Source of the DNA: Planctomycetaceae bacterium
Lineage (GTDB): Bacteria > Planctomycetota > UBA1135 > GCA-002686595
Assembly: GCA_016125265.1 (NCBI GenBank)
Contig: WGMC01000016.1
Location: 62,001-126,000, forward strand
Reading direction: 5' to 3'
DNA: 64,000 bases
Both the position numbers and the translations under genes were made by a program. This document shows positions 18,277 to 27,149 of the stretch, one piece after another. Position 1 is the first letter of the stretch; every line of letters starts with the position of its first letter. The notes below the pieces were generated by a model. It worked only from the letters and a program-made list of their open reading frames with translations. It was not told the origin of the DNA and ran no database searches.

Positions 18277-19227
18277 ATGGTCCGTCAGCGCACCCGTCCC
18301 GCGCGCGGCGCACTCGCGCTGCTTGTGGCCCTTGTGTCCCTGGCGGCGCTCGAGTTCGGACTGCGCATCGTCACGGATGCGCCCGAGGAGGTCCCTGCGG
18401 AGCTCGATGGCCAAGGCGCGGATTCCCAACCCGCGCGGTTCGTGCTCGTGGTCCCATTCGGCTTCCGCCCGGTGCTCGGCGGGCCCGACTACGGCCCGGA
18501 CGGCGCCCTCTACAACAGTTACCCGCGCGAGAAGGGCCCGGACACCGAGCGCATCCTCTTCATCGGCGATTCCGTGACCGCCCGCGGCCGCATCGTGCGC
18601 GCCCTGCAACAACGCGCCGACGCTGCAACCCGAGAGTGGTGGAACGGCGGCGTGGAGAGTTTCGACCTCGAACAGGCCGTGCGCTACTTCGAGCACCACA
18701 CCCTCGCGCTCGACCCCGACCACGTGGTGCTCACGTTCCACGTCAACGACTACCAGTCGACGCCGGTCGAGTTCACCGACCCCTTCGGCCAGCGGGTCTA
18801 CTACAGCGAGCCACCGTGGCGCGCCACACGCTGGACCTACGGCTACGACCACATCCTCGTCTGGCGCTACACGATGGACGCGCTGTTCGAGCGCGCCGAC
18901 GAGCGCAGCCGTGCAAAGGCCAACGAACGCGCCCTCGCGCACCTGGCCGACCTGTGCCGCGAGCGCGGCATCGAGTTGGACGTCCTGGTGCTCCCCGCAC
19001 TCCAGCCCGAAGCCGACACCTCCCCCACCCTGCGCCGCTGGCACCAACTCGCGCTAGCCGCCTGCCGCAGCGCCAACGTGCGCCACCACGACCTGCTCGA
19101 GCCCCTGCAAGCGGCTCTCTCGCGCGGCATCGACATCCAAGAATCCCCCGGCGACTGGGCCCATCCCTCCCAAGCGGCCGCCGACGCGATTGCCGAGCAC
19201 CTGCTCGCCGCCGACCTTTTCGGTTGA
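18277..19227 (+). CDS. Membrane-anchored SGNH/GDSL hydrolase
   Basis: A 316-residue protein with an N-terminal anchor helix (about residues 8-30, GALALLVALVSLAALEFGLRIV). SGNH blocks are visible: block I RILFIGDSVTARG with the nucleophilic Ser, a block III-like FHVNDYQS, and block V SPGDWAHPSQAAADAIAEHLL supplying the Asp-x-x-His pair. Proteins of this architecture act outside the cytoplasmic membrane as esterases or acyl-transferring enzymes on cell-surface glycans. The ATG at 18277 lies 5 bp after the carrier-protein stop, so it is probably co-transcribed with the carboxylase genes, although no functional link is apparent. Confidence 0.87.
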   Translation: MVRQRTRPARGALALLVALVSLAALEFGLRIVTDAPEEVPAELDGQGADSQPARFVLVVPFGFRPVLGGPDYGPDGALYNSYPREKGPDTERILFIGDSVTARGRIVRALQQRADAATREWWNGGVESFDLEQAVRYFEHHTLALDPDHVVLTFHVNDYQSTPVEFTDPFGQRVYYSEPPWRATRWTYGYDHILVWRYTMDALFERADERSRAKANERALAHLADLCRERGIELDVLVLPALQPEADTSPTLRRWHQLALAACRSANVRHHDLLEPLQAALSRGIDIQESPGDWAHPSQAAADAIAEHLLAADLFG

Positions 19228-19279
19228 GGGCGGCCGGGCGGCCTCGCGCGGTGTCCGTCGCCGTACCTGGCCGCCAGGG

Positions 19280-21133
19280 TCAGAGGTCGATGCGCGCGCC
19301 CTGTGTGAGCGGGAGTGGCGTGCCGGAACGCCCGCCCGCGGAGAGCAAAAGACCGTCCGCGGGCGCGTTCAAGCGCACCGCCCTACCGTCGCCGCGGGGC
19401 GCACGACCAAAGTCGACTTCCAGTTCCCCCCAGCGCAGCAGCATGCGTCCATTGCCGGCGCGTTCGTCGCCCGCGTACACCCAGCACTCAAGCGAGGACG
19501 ACGGGACCTCTCGCCAGAGATCGCCATCCCGCTGCAGCCAACGCCAGCCCGATCCTCCCTGGGTCAACGCGAGTCTCCGGGAGCTCTTCAGCTCGCGCAG
19601 CGTCTCCGCATCCTCCTCGCCCTCGACGAACAGTGCCCATGCTCCGCTCGTGTCGACGGTTACGTGCACGTCTACGGTGCGCGCGTGACCGAAGCCGCCG
19701 AAGTGCAACCTCGCGTCGCCCACCTTCGCCACCTCGTCGGACACGTCCACGACACGCAGGTCCGGTTCCAGAGGGCGCAGCTCGATCGTCCCCAGGTCAC
19801 AGGTATCGGGACCGGCCGTTGGCGCGAGCAACTCGATCCACGCGGTGTGGTATCCGGCCACGGACACCGAAGCGCGCCCGCGCGGCGGGGGCGGCCAGGC
19901 TGCATCCGAGATGAGGCGCACGTGTTGCAGGCTGGCGAACTCCAGGGAACCCTCCGAGTCCGACCTTGCATTCGTGTAACCATTCCACACGCACAGCCCG
20001 TCGCGACACTCGTCATCGCCAAACTTGAAGTCGAGTCGCACGGCCGTGTCCGTCAGCAACAGGGAGCTTCGCGCATCGACAAGTTGTGCGCGGAAGCCGG
20101 GCACGGCGACGGGCACGAGTGCCACGAACTGACCTTCGAATCGGAACGCCGACCGCGCGACGGCATTGCCATCGTGCGCTACTGCGTAGAGCTGGTATTG
20201 GCGTCCAATCGGCACGCCGGAGATCCGGTAAAGACCTTCGCCGAGGAACTGCGGATCGGCGAACTCGATTCGCTCGGTGAGCCGCAGGCGACCATTCGCC
20301 AGGCTCACTTCCAGCGCCGCGGGCAAATCGAGCGGCTCGAGAAGTAGCTCGATCTGCCATGCGTCGCCCATCCGACGGTCGTCGACCAGGAACTCGAGGT
20401 CCGCGTCCGCGAGCGGCGTCCCCAGGGCCTCGGAAAGCAGCCATTCGTCGCGCGCGCCCGCTTGGGGCCACCATTCGGCCTCCGCCTGGAAGCCGCCCGC
20501 GAGTTGGAACGAGAAATGGATGCCGGCACCGGGATCGGCCAAGACGACGACCTCGCCTAGGCGTCGCGTCACTCGTGCGCCCAGGGTCCCCCTTGCGAAG
20601 GCGAAGGACTCTGTCGCGACGGGCAGCGCGGAGGCACTGTTCTCGGCGCGCAACGTCAGCATCGCGCGCGGCTCCAGCAAAACCTCCCGCGCATCCCTGG
20701 AGAGCACGTGCGGTGCGTGCATGGGTTCGCGGAGTTCGACAGGAAGTCGTTCGAGTGGCAGCAGCCACTCACCGCCGCGGTACGGCACCGCGCGCCATTC
20801 GTCGCTCGGAGCCCCCTGGGCGTCGATCGTTCGCCATCGCAGCTCCTCGAGCGACACGCCCGCCGCGGATCGAATGCGGCACGTTTGGCCCTGCTCGGCC
20901 CGACTGAGGGAGTTCCCCGTGGCCGGAACCCCGACGACGCCTTCGACGTCGGTCGCCAGCATCGCAAAGGGCGGCGTCGACTCCACTTCGTCGGCCCGGG
21001 CGACGGGTGCGTCTGCCCTGTGCGGCCCGATCTCTTCACCGCCCAGAGTCGCGTAGACGAATACCGCGGTCAGGACCAAGAACGACGCCACGGCGATGCG
21101 AAGCATGAGCACAGCGAGCGGTTTGTGTTGCAT
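19280..21133 (-). CDS. Anchored extracytoplasmic protein, unrecognised
   Basis: A 617-residue protein I do not recognise. I chose the ATG at 21133 because it starts MQHKPLAVLMLRIAVASFLVLTAVF, a single N-terminal membrane anchor or signal. The rest is beta-rich, with many short strands, few cysteines (paired in DDECRDGLCVWNG, about residues 385-397, likely a disulfide) and a segment GEGLYRISGVPIGRQYQLYAV typical of Ig-like carboxypeptidase-regulatory modules. It ends near GRSGTPLPLTQGARIDL. It belongs in style with the anchored proteins at 21.9-23.5 and 35-43 kb, though sequence identity is not obvious. No catalytic motif is visible. Confidence 0.78.
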   Translation of the reverse strand: MQHKPLAVLMLRIAVASFLVLTAVFVYATLGGEEIGPHRADAPVARADEVESTPPFAMLATDVEGVVGVPATGNSLSRAEQGQTCRIRSAAGVSLEELRWRTIDAQGAPSDEWRAVPYRGGEWLLPLERLPVELREPMHAPHVLSRDAREVLLEPRAMLTLRAENSASALPVATESFAFARGTLGARVTRRLGEVVVLADPGAGIHFSFQLAGGFQAEAEWWPQAGARDEWLLSEALGTPLADADLEFLVDDRRMGDAWQIELLLEPLDLPAALEVSLANGRLRLTERIEFADPQFLGEGLYRISGVPIGRQYQLYAVAHDGNAVARSAFRFEGQFVALVPVAVPGFRAQLVDARSSLLLTDTAVRLDFKFGDDECRDGLCVWNGYTNARSDSEGSLEFASLQHVRLISDAAWPPPPRGRASVSVAGYHTAWIELLAPTAGPDTCDLGTIELRPLEPDLRVVDVSDEVAKVGDARLHFGGFGHARTVDVHVTVDTSGAWALFVEGEEDAETLRELKSSRRLALTQGGSGWRWLQRDGDLWREVPSSSLECWVYAGDERAGNGRMLLRWGELEVDFGRAPRGDGRAVRLNAPADGLLLSAGGRSGTPLPLTQGARIDL

Positions 21134-21277
21134 GGCAGGTGGCGGATGGTCCTGGATCGGGTTCGCGCGGCGACAACGTGCCTGGTGGGGCATCCAAGGC
21201 GAGGTCCCGCCGCACGATGAAGAGCGGCGGGACTCGCACTGGCAAGCAGCTCGGTGTTCGAGCTCAAAGACCGCCCA

Positions 21278-21727
21278 TCACCAATCGAGCTTGCCCTCGT
21301 GCTCCTTGTCGCCGTCCTTCGTGGTGCCGTAGACGCAGACCTTCGCGCCCTTGGCGGGGGCACCGGGTGTCGGGTTGTGGAACACAACTTCGGGCGACGT
21401 CGTGTTCTGGTCGTTGACCGTGTACTGGCTCGGGGGGATCGTCACGCCATTGATAGTGACGCTCGTGACCTTGATGTTGCCAGGTGCGGTCCCACCCTTC
21501 TTGATCTCCACGGACGGATCTCCGCCGGGCGCGTCGCCGCAGGCTTCGATCGTGCCTGCGCCGGGCACTTCTTCTTCCGGCTCCTCCACCGGCTCTTCTT
21601 CGTCGCCTTCGGCGAACATGGACTTCGGAGCCGCTCCGAAGTCTGCGGCGTTCGAGGCGCGCAGGGTGTGACCGAAGGCAAGGAACAGACCGGTGACCGC
21701 GACGAGAGACAGTGCGAGTTTCTTCAT
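21278..21727 (-). CDS. Small secreted acidic protein, unrecognised
   Basis: A 149-residue protein with a signal peptide (MKKLALSLVAVTGLFLAFG). An acidic, Pro/Glu-rich linker (EGDEEEPVEEPEEEVP, about residues 40-55) leads to a small beta domain with two cysteines (EACGD and AKVCVYG) that could pair. I chose the ATG at 21727 because it starts the signal peptide. The domain (VTSVTINGVTIPPSQYTV) is reminiscent of a compact Ig-like fold. Its two neighbours on the same strand are larger anchored proteins; spacing is 144 bp to the downstream start and about 200 bp from the upstream stop. No function can be assigned. Confidence 0.75.
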   Translation of the reverse strand: MKKLALSLVAVTGLFLAFGHTLRASNAADFGAAPKSMFAEGDEEEPVEEPEEEVPGAGTIEACGDAPGGDPSVEIKKGGTAPGNIKVTSVTINGVTIPPSQYTVNDQNTTSPEVVFHNPTPGAPAKGAKVCVYGTTKDGDKEHEGKLDW

Positions 21728-21928
21728 GGTTCTACTTCTGGTGCATGGCCCGAAGGCCCACTGGGACGAACGGAGTGTGTCGAGCACGGCCTCGTGACCG
21801 GCCGACATCGGGCCCACTGCGGGCCCACACACTCACGGCGCAAGTCCCCCTCGGCTCCGTCGGAGATTCCCGATTTGGCAGCCGAACGAGCACGGCGCGC
21901 TGCCGGAGCGCGACATCTTCCGCGGTCG

Positions 21929-23497
21929 CTAGCGAAACGTCACGCCGCCGGCGAAACCGAGCGACGCGGCTTCGGCCCACTCGGGCACAGGCACGATGCG
22001 CTCCCCCTCGTTCGAACCCGGTGCGGGCGGAACGAGAATCTCGTCCGGACGCACCTCCGCAAAGATCGCACCCCACACGTCCGTGCGGCCGGCATAGTGC
22101 GACCGGATGGCGCGAAGAGTGCTGCCCGCGGATAGCAGCTCGAACTCGTCCAGCCACCAACGCGGCACACCCCGCGGCACGTCGATCAGTTCGAGCGTGA
22201 ATCCACCCGGAATCTCCACTTCGATTTCCGACGCACCCGACGGCACGGCGGCGGCGCCGATTCGGGGCCCAGCCCCGGCATCCAGGAGGAAATGCACGTG
22301 CCCGGTTGGCATCGCTAAGGACAACTCGGCCTTGCCCCGCAGCATCGTTCCCGATTCGGGCAGCATCGTCTTCGTGTGCTCCGCAAGTCCGCCGGCGATC
22401 GCAGTCCAACGGACCCACTTTGGCGCGACCGGGTCGCCTGTGCGCCGATCCACGAAACGCAAAACGCGCGGATGGCTGTCCTGAAGGGCCACCGTCAGGT
22501 CGCCGTCCCCAAGCGTCAGGTCCACGGGGTAAAGGACCCCGTTGGGGAGCTTCACGAGATGGACCGCCGGCGAGAGTCGCTCCCAGCGCAGCTCCCAACC
22601 GAACGGCGCGGCCTCGACGTGCGGCGCCGCGTCGACCTCGATGGTTCCCCCGGAGCCCTCACGCCAGAGGTCCAATCGATGAAGTTCCGCGCTGCGCACA
22701 TCGTCGAAACCGCGCGCGCGGACCCACAGCCGTCTCGCACCGCGGGCACAGTCGAACGACACCGAGAGCGAACCCGCGGGCACGTCCACATCCCGATCGA
22801 CGGAACACTCGACCTCGTGGGCGATCCACGAGGCACGGACCGACCATCTGCCGGCGCGCAGGGCCGGACCCGGTGTCCCCGGCACCGCCGACCACGTTTC
22901 GCGGGTACCCAGTTCGCGGTCCACGGCTGTTAGCTCCAGTTCGTGGGTTCCGCAATCACAGCTCGCGACGATCGCCCCGAGCGGCTGCAACGGCACCACG
23001 TGCCCCAGGTACGTTCGCCGGTCCCACTCGAACGCGGCCCACGCGTACCCCTCGCTGCGCAGCCAGTACACGCGACCCGGGGTGCCCCGCAACGCGAGCG
23101 GTGCCTCCGATCGCGCCGCGGTGGATCCCTCGACCGGCGGTTCCGGCGGCGTGGGCAACTGCGCCGCCGTCCGATCGACGTGCACGACTTCCACCACCGG
23201 CACGTCTGCCTTCGTGAGCGCATCGATGACCCGCACGGTCCAAGGCTCCTCGACGACGATAGGCAAATCCTCCTTCCTGGCCGGCCCGCCGGCGGCAGCC
23301 CCGACCGCTCGACGTTCCGCAGCGCCATCGGCTGATGCTTCCGCGTGGCTCGCGGCAGCGAGCGAGGTCCCACTTGCCTGGTTCGCGTCTGGCCGCGAAG
23401 CAGGAGCGACGTCCCCAGCGTCCCCCACGAGAGCGCTCCTCGTCGCCAAGAGGCCGAGCCCCAGCGCAAGAGCTGCGAGCGCGAGGACCCAACGCAT
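21929..23497 (-). CDS. Anchored Ig-like extracytoplasmic protein, unrecognised
   Basis: A 522-residue protein with an N-terminal anchor (MRWVLALAALALGLGLLATRSAL), then a low-complexity Ala/Gly/Asp linker to about residue 75, then beta-rich domains. The segment EEPWTVRVIDALTKADVPVVEVVHVD looks like a carboxypeptidase-regulatory-like strand pair. ASCDCGTHELEL and the later VECSVDRDV and SFDCARGARRLWVR provide possible disulfides. An alternative ATG 30 nt upstream (23527) would add MQIPEGKHRT; neither has a convincing SD. It diverges from the MipA/OmpV gene over about 230 bp. Function unknown. Confidence 0.76.
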   Translation of the reverse strand: MRWVLALAALALGLGLLATRSALVGDAGDVAPASRPDANQASGTSLAAASHAEASADGAAERRAVGAAAGGPARKEDLPIVVEEPWTVRVIDALTKADVPVVEVVHVDRTAAQLPTPPEPPVEGSTAARSEAPLALRGTPGRVYWLRSEGYAWAAFEWDRRTYLGHVVPLQPLGAIVASCDCGTHELELTAVDRELGTRETWSAVPGTPGPALRAGRWSVRASWIAHEVECSVDRDVDVPAGSLSVSFDCARGARRLWVRARGFDDVRSAELHRLDLWREGSGGTIEVDAAPHVEAAPFGWELRWERLSPAVHLVKLPNGVLYPVDLTLGDGDLTVALQDSHPRVLRFVDRRTGDPVAPKWVRWTAIAGGLAEHTKTMLPESGTMLRGKAELSLAMPTGHVHFLLDAGAGPRIGAAAVPSGASEIEVEIPGGFTLELIDVPRGVPRWWLDEFELLSAGSTLRAIRSHYAGRTDVWGAIFAEVRPDEILVPPAPGSNEGERIVPVPEWAEAASLGFAGGVTFR

Positions 23498-23728
23498 TGT
23501 CCTGTGCTTACCTTCCGGGATCTGCATCGCGCGAGTCTCGTCCGGGGACGCTAGCCGCCGGACCGCGCGGTGGCTACCAACGCGCGCCGCTTCGCGCAGG
23601 AGCCGGGTCGGCGGTCCATCGATCGGGTTCCCGCGTGTCGGAACGAAGTTGCGCGCCCCCGCGGTCGAACGTACCTTCGTACCCTCGGCTAGGATCGCAC
23701 GCACGTCCATGGAAGGAAGGTCCGTCGG

Positions 23729-24634
23729 ATGCTCCACCACCTCGCTTCGCTCATCCTCTTGTCCGCGGTTCCGAGTTTCTCGACGGAAGCAGTGCCTCGA
23801 GACGGCTCGGCACGGATCGAGAGTGTCCCCCTGGCGGACGCGTGGATCGGCGCCAGTCCCACTGCAAGCCAAGCGGAGAGCAATGGGCCGCTGTTTCCGC
23901 TGCCGTTCACCCCGGACTTCACCCGCGGCGGCGGTTGGGGTTTTGCCCTCGGTTTGGGCGTCGAATACGAGAACGCCTATTCGGGCTCGGACGAATACGA
24001 GTTCGAAGTCGATCCGGCCGTTTCCATCCAGTGGAGAACGGGCAACCACCTCTTCTCTTGGGAGGGTCTGGAGCTCTCCTGGACGACGCGCCAGATGGAT
24101 CGATGGTACTTCCAGGTCGATCTGGGCTTGGATGGCGAACGCGAGGAGGGTGATTCCGATGACGGCAATCTCGACGGCCTCGAGGAGCGCGACGATGAGT
24201 TCGCGGCCACGGGCGAGGTGCGGTACTTCTTCGACAGCGAGTGGCGCAACTACATCGGCACTCGGATTTCGGTGGGGAACAGCGACTTCGGCACGTTGGG
24301 CTTCCTCTTTGCCGGACACCGGTTCGGAGCCCGTCAGGATGGCGGTGGAACCGAAGTGTTCCTCTACTCGACCTTTGCCGACAGCAGCAACTTGAACCGA
24401 GACTTCGGAATCAACTCATCCGAGGCGGCCGCCTCAGGACTGGCGGCGACGGACCTGGATGGCGGATACCGCTCGTCCGGCCTGCGCGTCGTCGACCGTC
24501 GCTTCCTGGGCAAGCACTTCCAGATCGTCTCCGGCTTCGAAGTCCAACTCTTTGGCAGCGACGTGCAAGACAGTCCCATCGCCCGCGAGGACTTCTCGGT
24601 CGAAGTAGAGTTGGGTGTGCTCTACCACTTCTGA
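23729..24634 (+). CDS. MipA/OmpV-family outer-membrane protein
   Basis: A 301-residue protein with a short signal peptide. A strong SD (GGAAGGAAGG) lies upstream of the ATG, one of the few clear ones in the window. The start of the mature domain, GFALGLGVEYENAYSGSDEYEFEVDPAVSIQW, is the typical MipA/OmpV entry strand (G-x-G-x-x-Y-x-x-x-Y-x-G-S-D). Alternating amphipathic strands follow throughout (RWYFQVDLGLDG, RNYIGTRISVG, QIVSGFEVQLFG), with a closing strand VEVELGVLYHF ending in Phe, as in outer-membrane barrels recognised by BamA. MipA relatives scaffold murein enzymes or serve stress roles; which applies here is not evident. No MltA-like gene is in the window. Confidence 0.86.
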   Translation: MLHHLASLILLSAVPSFSTEAVPRDGSARIESVPLADAWIGASPTASQAESNGPLFPLPFTPDFTRGGGWGFALGLGVEYENAYSGSDEYEFEVDPAVSIQWRTGNHLFSWEGLELSWTTRQMDRWYFQVDLGLDGEREEGDSDDGNLDGLEERDDEFAATGEVRYFFDSEWRNYIGTRISVGNSDFGTLGFLFAGHRFGARQDGGGTEVFLYSTFADSSNLNRDFGINSSEAAASGLAATDLDGGYRSSGLRVVDRRFLGKHFQIVSGFEVQLFGSDVQDSPIAREDFSVEVELGVLYHF

Positions 24635-24762
24635 CCTGCCTCGCCGAGCGCGGCGGCTGGACCGCTCCGCACCGGCTTGCCAGCAACCTGCGGCCACGTT
24701 CGTTGGCGACGCGCTTCCCGTCGTCACCACGCTCGAGGACAACGGCGAGACGCACACGCTCC

Positions 24763-25119
24763 TCAGGTACCGAGAAGGAACTTCGGTGTCACCGTTCCGG
24801 TGACGAGGATGCCGACGAACCCGACGATCGCAAGGATGGCGCCGGTCCAGATGAGGCCGGACCGGGAGCCGGTCGTGCCGACGGCCGCTAGAACCAGGGC
24901 GTACACGATGCCGCCCCAAGCGCACACCACGCTCGCGAAGTAGATCCCGGTCTCCGCGTCCGCCGCGCCCTGACCGCCGTAGCGATGCACCGCGAGGAAC
25001 GCGAGTAGAAGCGCGAGCTGGACAAGGGCAAAGCCCCTCCCAACGCGCGCGAGCCAACCGAAAGGACGTCCGGATCGCGCCGATCGACTCACAGTCCTAA
25101 GCTCGCCTAGCGTTTGCAC
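24763..25119 (-). CDS. Small three-helix membrane protein
   Basis: A 118-residue protein. I chose the GTG at 25119 because GAAGGA sits 5 nt upstream; another GTG 27 nt downstream is possible. Three membrane helices are clear: FALVQLALLLAFLAVHRY, IYFASVVCAWGGIVYALVLAAV and GLIWTGAILAIVGFVGILVTG. The N-terminus is basic (SRSARSGRPFGWLARVGR), suggesting a cytoplasmic N-terminus. No family recognised. It lies downstream of the 585-residue secreted protein on the same strand (131-bp gap). The preceding 128-bp gap to the MipA stop holds nothing I can support. Confidence 0.65.
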   Translation of the reverse strand: MQTLGELRTVSRSARSGRPFGWLARVGRGFALVQLALLLAFLAVHRYGGQGAADAETGIYFASVVCAWGGIVYALVLAAVGTTGSRSGLIWTGAILAIVGFVGILVTGTVTPKFLLGT

Positions 25120-25250
25120 GGGAATCCTTCGGTGCTGGGTGGCCTTGGTGCGGGCAGGGGCGCCCGTTCGACGTGCACATCGTAACCCGTACCGCCCCGT
25201 CCGCCACCCCGTCCCCTCAGGGGGCGGCCGCGGGTACGTTTCGGTGGCAC

Positions 25251-27008
25251 CTACGGCAGCTCGAAACGATGCAGTGTGAACTTCCCGCCTGCCGCGTGGA
25301 GGCTCAAGAGCCGTTTGCCATCCGCGGAAAAACCATGGGTCCAGTTCTCGTCGTCCCCCGCGGCGGGCGGACGAAATCGCAGAGCCGCTCCCGTCGAACG
25401 GCGAACAAGGAATACGTGAGGCCGCGCTTCCGAAAGCAGTAGCCAGTCGCCTCGTGTTTGCATGCCTTGGCCCTCTGGTTCGACGGGGACGGGGATCGAA
25501 CGTAGTGGCTCGCCGCTGGCGGAGTAGATGAACACGTGCGTGCCGGACAGTACTGCGAGTTCGCCTGAGTCCAAGAAGACAGCGCTCTGGATCCCGCGGA
25601 GCCAACGGTTGTCTGGCTGCCGTGCGACGCGCACGAGTTCCGCACCACTCTCCTCCCGCAGGCTGAGTCCCCAGTGCCGCCCCCAGGTCCACACGTGATC
25701 GCCAGTGGGTGGGAACAAAGGGTGGAGGTCGAAGGAGCAGAACCCAAGGCGCGCACCTTGCTGATCCCACCCGAGGTACTGATCGTCGCGAGCCTCGGCC
25801 CACAGACTGCCATCCGGAGCAGCGGCGACACGGCCAAGCCACTGCACGGACTGCGGATCCTCGGGTTCGACCTCGCCGATCCACACAAGGGCGCCATCCT
25901 CGTGCCACACATGCAGCGCGGCAGTGGAACGGTCCTGGATGCAGATGCGACCGTCGACGATGGCACGGTTCGCGGACGCGTCCAGTGGTCGAGCGGAGGC
26001 CGGGACCAGTTGTACGGAGTCGATCGGTGCAAGTACCACCGCCGGCGCAATTGCGATTGGCTCTGCCGACGGCGTGGGCGGGATGAACGGCTTTCGTTCC
26101 ACCTCCCCGACGGCCCATCCTGGCTCGCTCTCGGAACTGCGTTGCACAGCAAACGTCACCTCCGCAGACTCGCGCACGAACCAGACAACAAAGTGCCCCC
26201 CGTTCCCCGTGTGGCGTATGGCGCCGAGTTTTTGCACGAGCCGCTCGAGGTTTTCGGCGGCCTTCCCATCCCCATCCACCGTGTAGTCGAGGGGCAGATC
26301 TCGGCGCCAAACCATTTTGCCGTCGGGAGCCATCAGCGTGAATACGCCGCCGTCGCCGAAGAGTCCGCGCGAGCGGTCCGCGAAGTTGTGGTGCCACCAG
26401 TGCAGGAGATAAAGGTCCGTGCCGGGCACCGCTCGGGCGTCCATGAGACGTAGTTGCTCGTTGTCCTTGAGTCCCATCGCCTCGAGGGGACGCAGCTCTT
26501 CGAGCCGTGTGCCGTCGGGGAGCGCGTACCGCCACCAGCGCTCCACTCCGCGGTTGAGGTCAGGGTCGGCGATCCGCACGGAGAACTTCTTCTGATCCGC
26601 GTCGAGCACGAGCCCCTGCGGAGCTGGTTTGGAAAGGGCGTCAAAGAACGGGCTCTCCGTCATCCTCGTGCGCTCGCGGAGGACAACATCGCCCGTCGAA
26701 GCGATCACTGCGACGACGACCTGCCCGCGGAGGCTGTCGCCATTGGTGAGGCCGTACCCCACCGTGAACCCCGCGTCCGTTACCCCGAGTTCGCGCAGGG
26801 TGAAGGGCAGTTCGGTGTCCCACAGGACGGCGCCGCGGTGCGACAATCGGTACTGCGCCGGCCCTGCCCCGTCGGGCGTGCTCGGGTTGAGGTAGAGGAC
26901 GTACTCGCCGCTCGGCGCCCGGTGTTCGGCCGGGTCCAGGAACGTCGCCTCGATGATGAACTGACCCCCAGCGATTGGGGCGAACCAAAGCAGCGAGGCG
27001 ACGATCAT
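25251..27008 (-). CDS. Secreted protein with propeller-like C-terminal half, unrecognised
   Basis: A 585-residue protein. The ATG at 27008 follows an SD-like GAGG and begins a signal peptide ending around WFAPIAGG. The N-half is beta-rich. From about residue 350 on, short W/G-containing strands recur (AALHVWHEDGALVWIGEVEP, WLGRVAAAPDGSLWAEARDD, HVFIYSASGEPLRSIPVPVE, WTHGFSADGKRLLSLHAAGGK). These look like blades of a WD40/PQQ-like beta-propeller with DG turns. No catalytic residues or cofactor motif were noticed. Coding is well supported by consistent third-position GC and a coherent exported architecture. The substrate is unknown. Confidence 0.76.
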   Translation of the reverse strand: MIVASLLWFAPIAGGQFIIEATFLDPAEHRAPSGEYVLYLNPSTPDGAGPAQYRLSHRGAVLWDTELPFTLRELGVTDAGFTVGYGLTNGDSLRGQVVVAVIASTGDVVLRERTRMTESPFFDALSKPAPQGLVLDADQKKFSVRIADPDLNRGVERWWRYALPDGTRLEELRPLEAMGLKDNEQLRLMDARAVPGTDLYLLHWWHHNFADRSRGLFGDGGVFTLMAPDGKMVWRRDLPLDYTVDGDGKAAENLERLVQKLGAIRHTGNGGHFVVWFVRESAEVTFAVQRSSESEPGWAVGEVERKPFIPPTPSAEPIAIAPAVVLAPIDSVQLVPASARPLDASANRAIVDGRICIQDRSTAALHVWHEDGALVWIGEVEPEDPQSVQWLGRVAAAPDGSLWAEARDDQYLGWDQQGARLGFCSFDLHPLFPPTGDHVWTWGRHWGLSLREESGAELVRVARQPDNRWLRGIQSAVFLDSGELAVLSGTHVFIYSASGEPLRSIPVPVEPEGQGMQTRGDWLLLSEARPHVFLVRRSTGAALRFRPPAAGDDENWTHGFSADGKRLLSLHAAGGKFTLHRFELP

Positions 27009-27149
27009 CGGGAACCTCGGAGGTGTAGGGAGCGCGCGATGTCCTGTCGAACGCAGGCCAGGGCCCGGCGGTTCGCGAGGAACTCGCCGTGGCGTGGATG
27101 CGACTCGCGTCGGCGCAACTTCCGCGCACCCACGACCTTGGGACACACG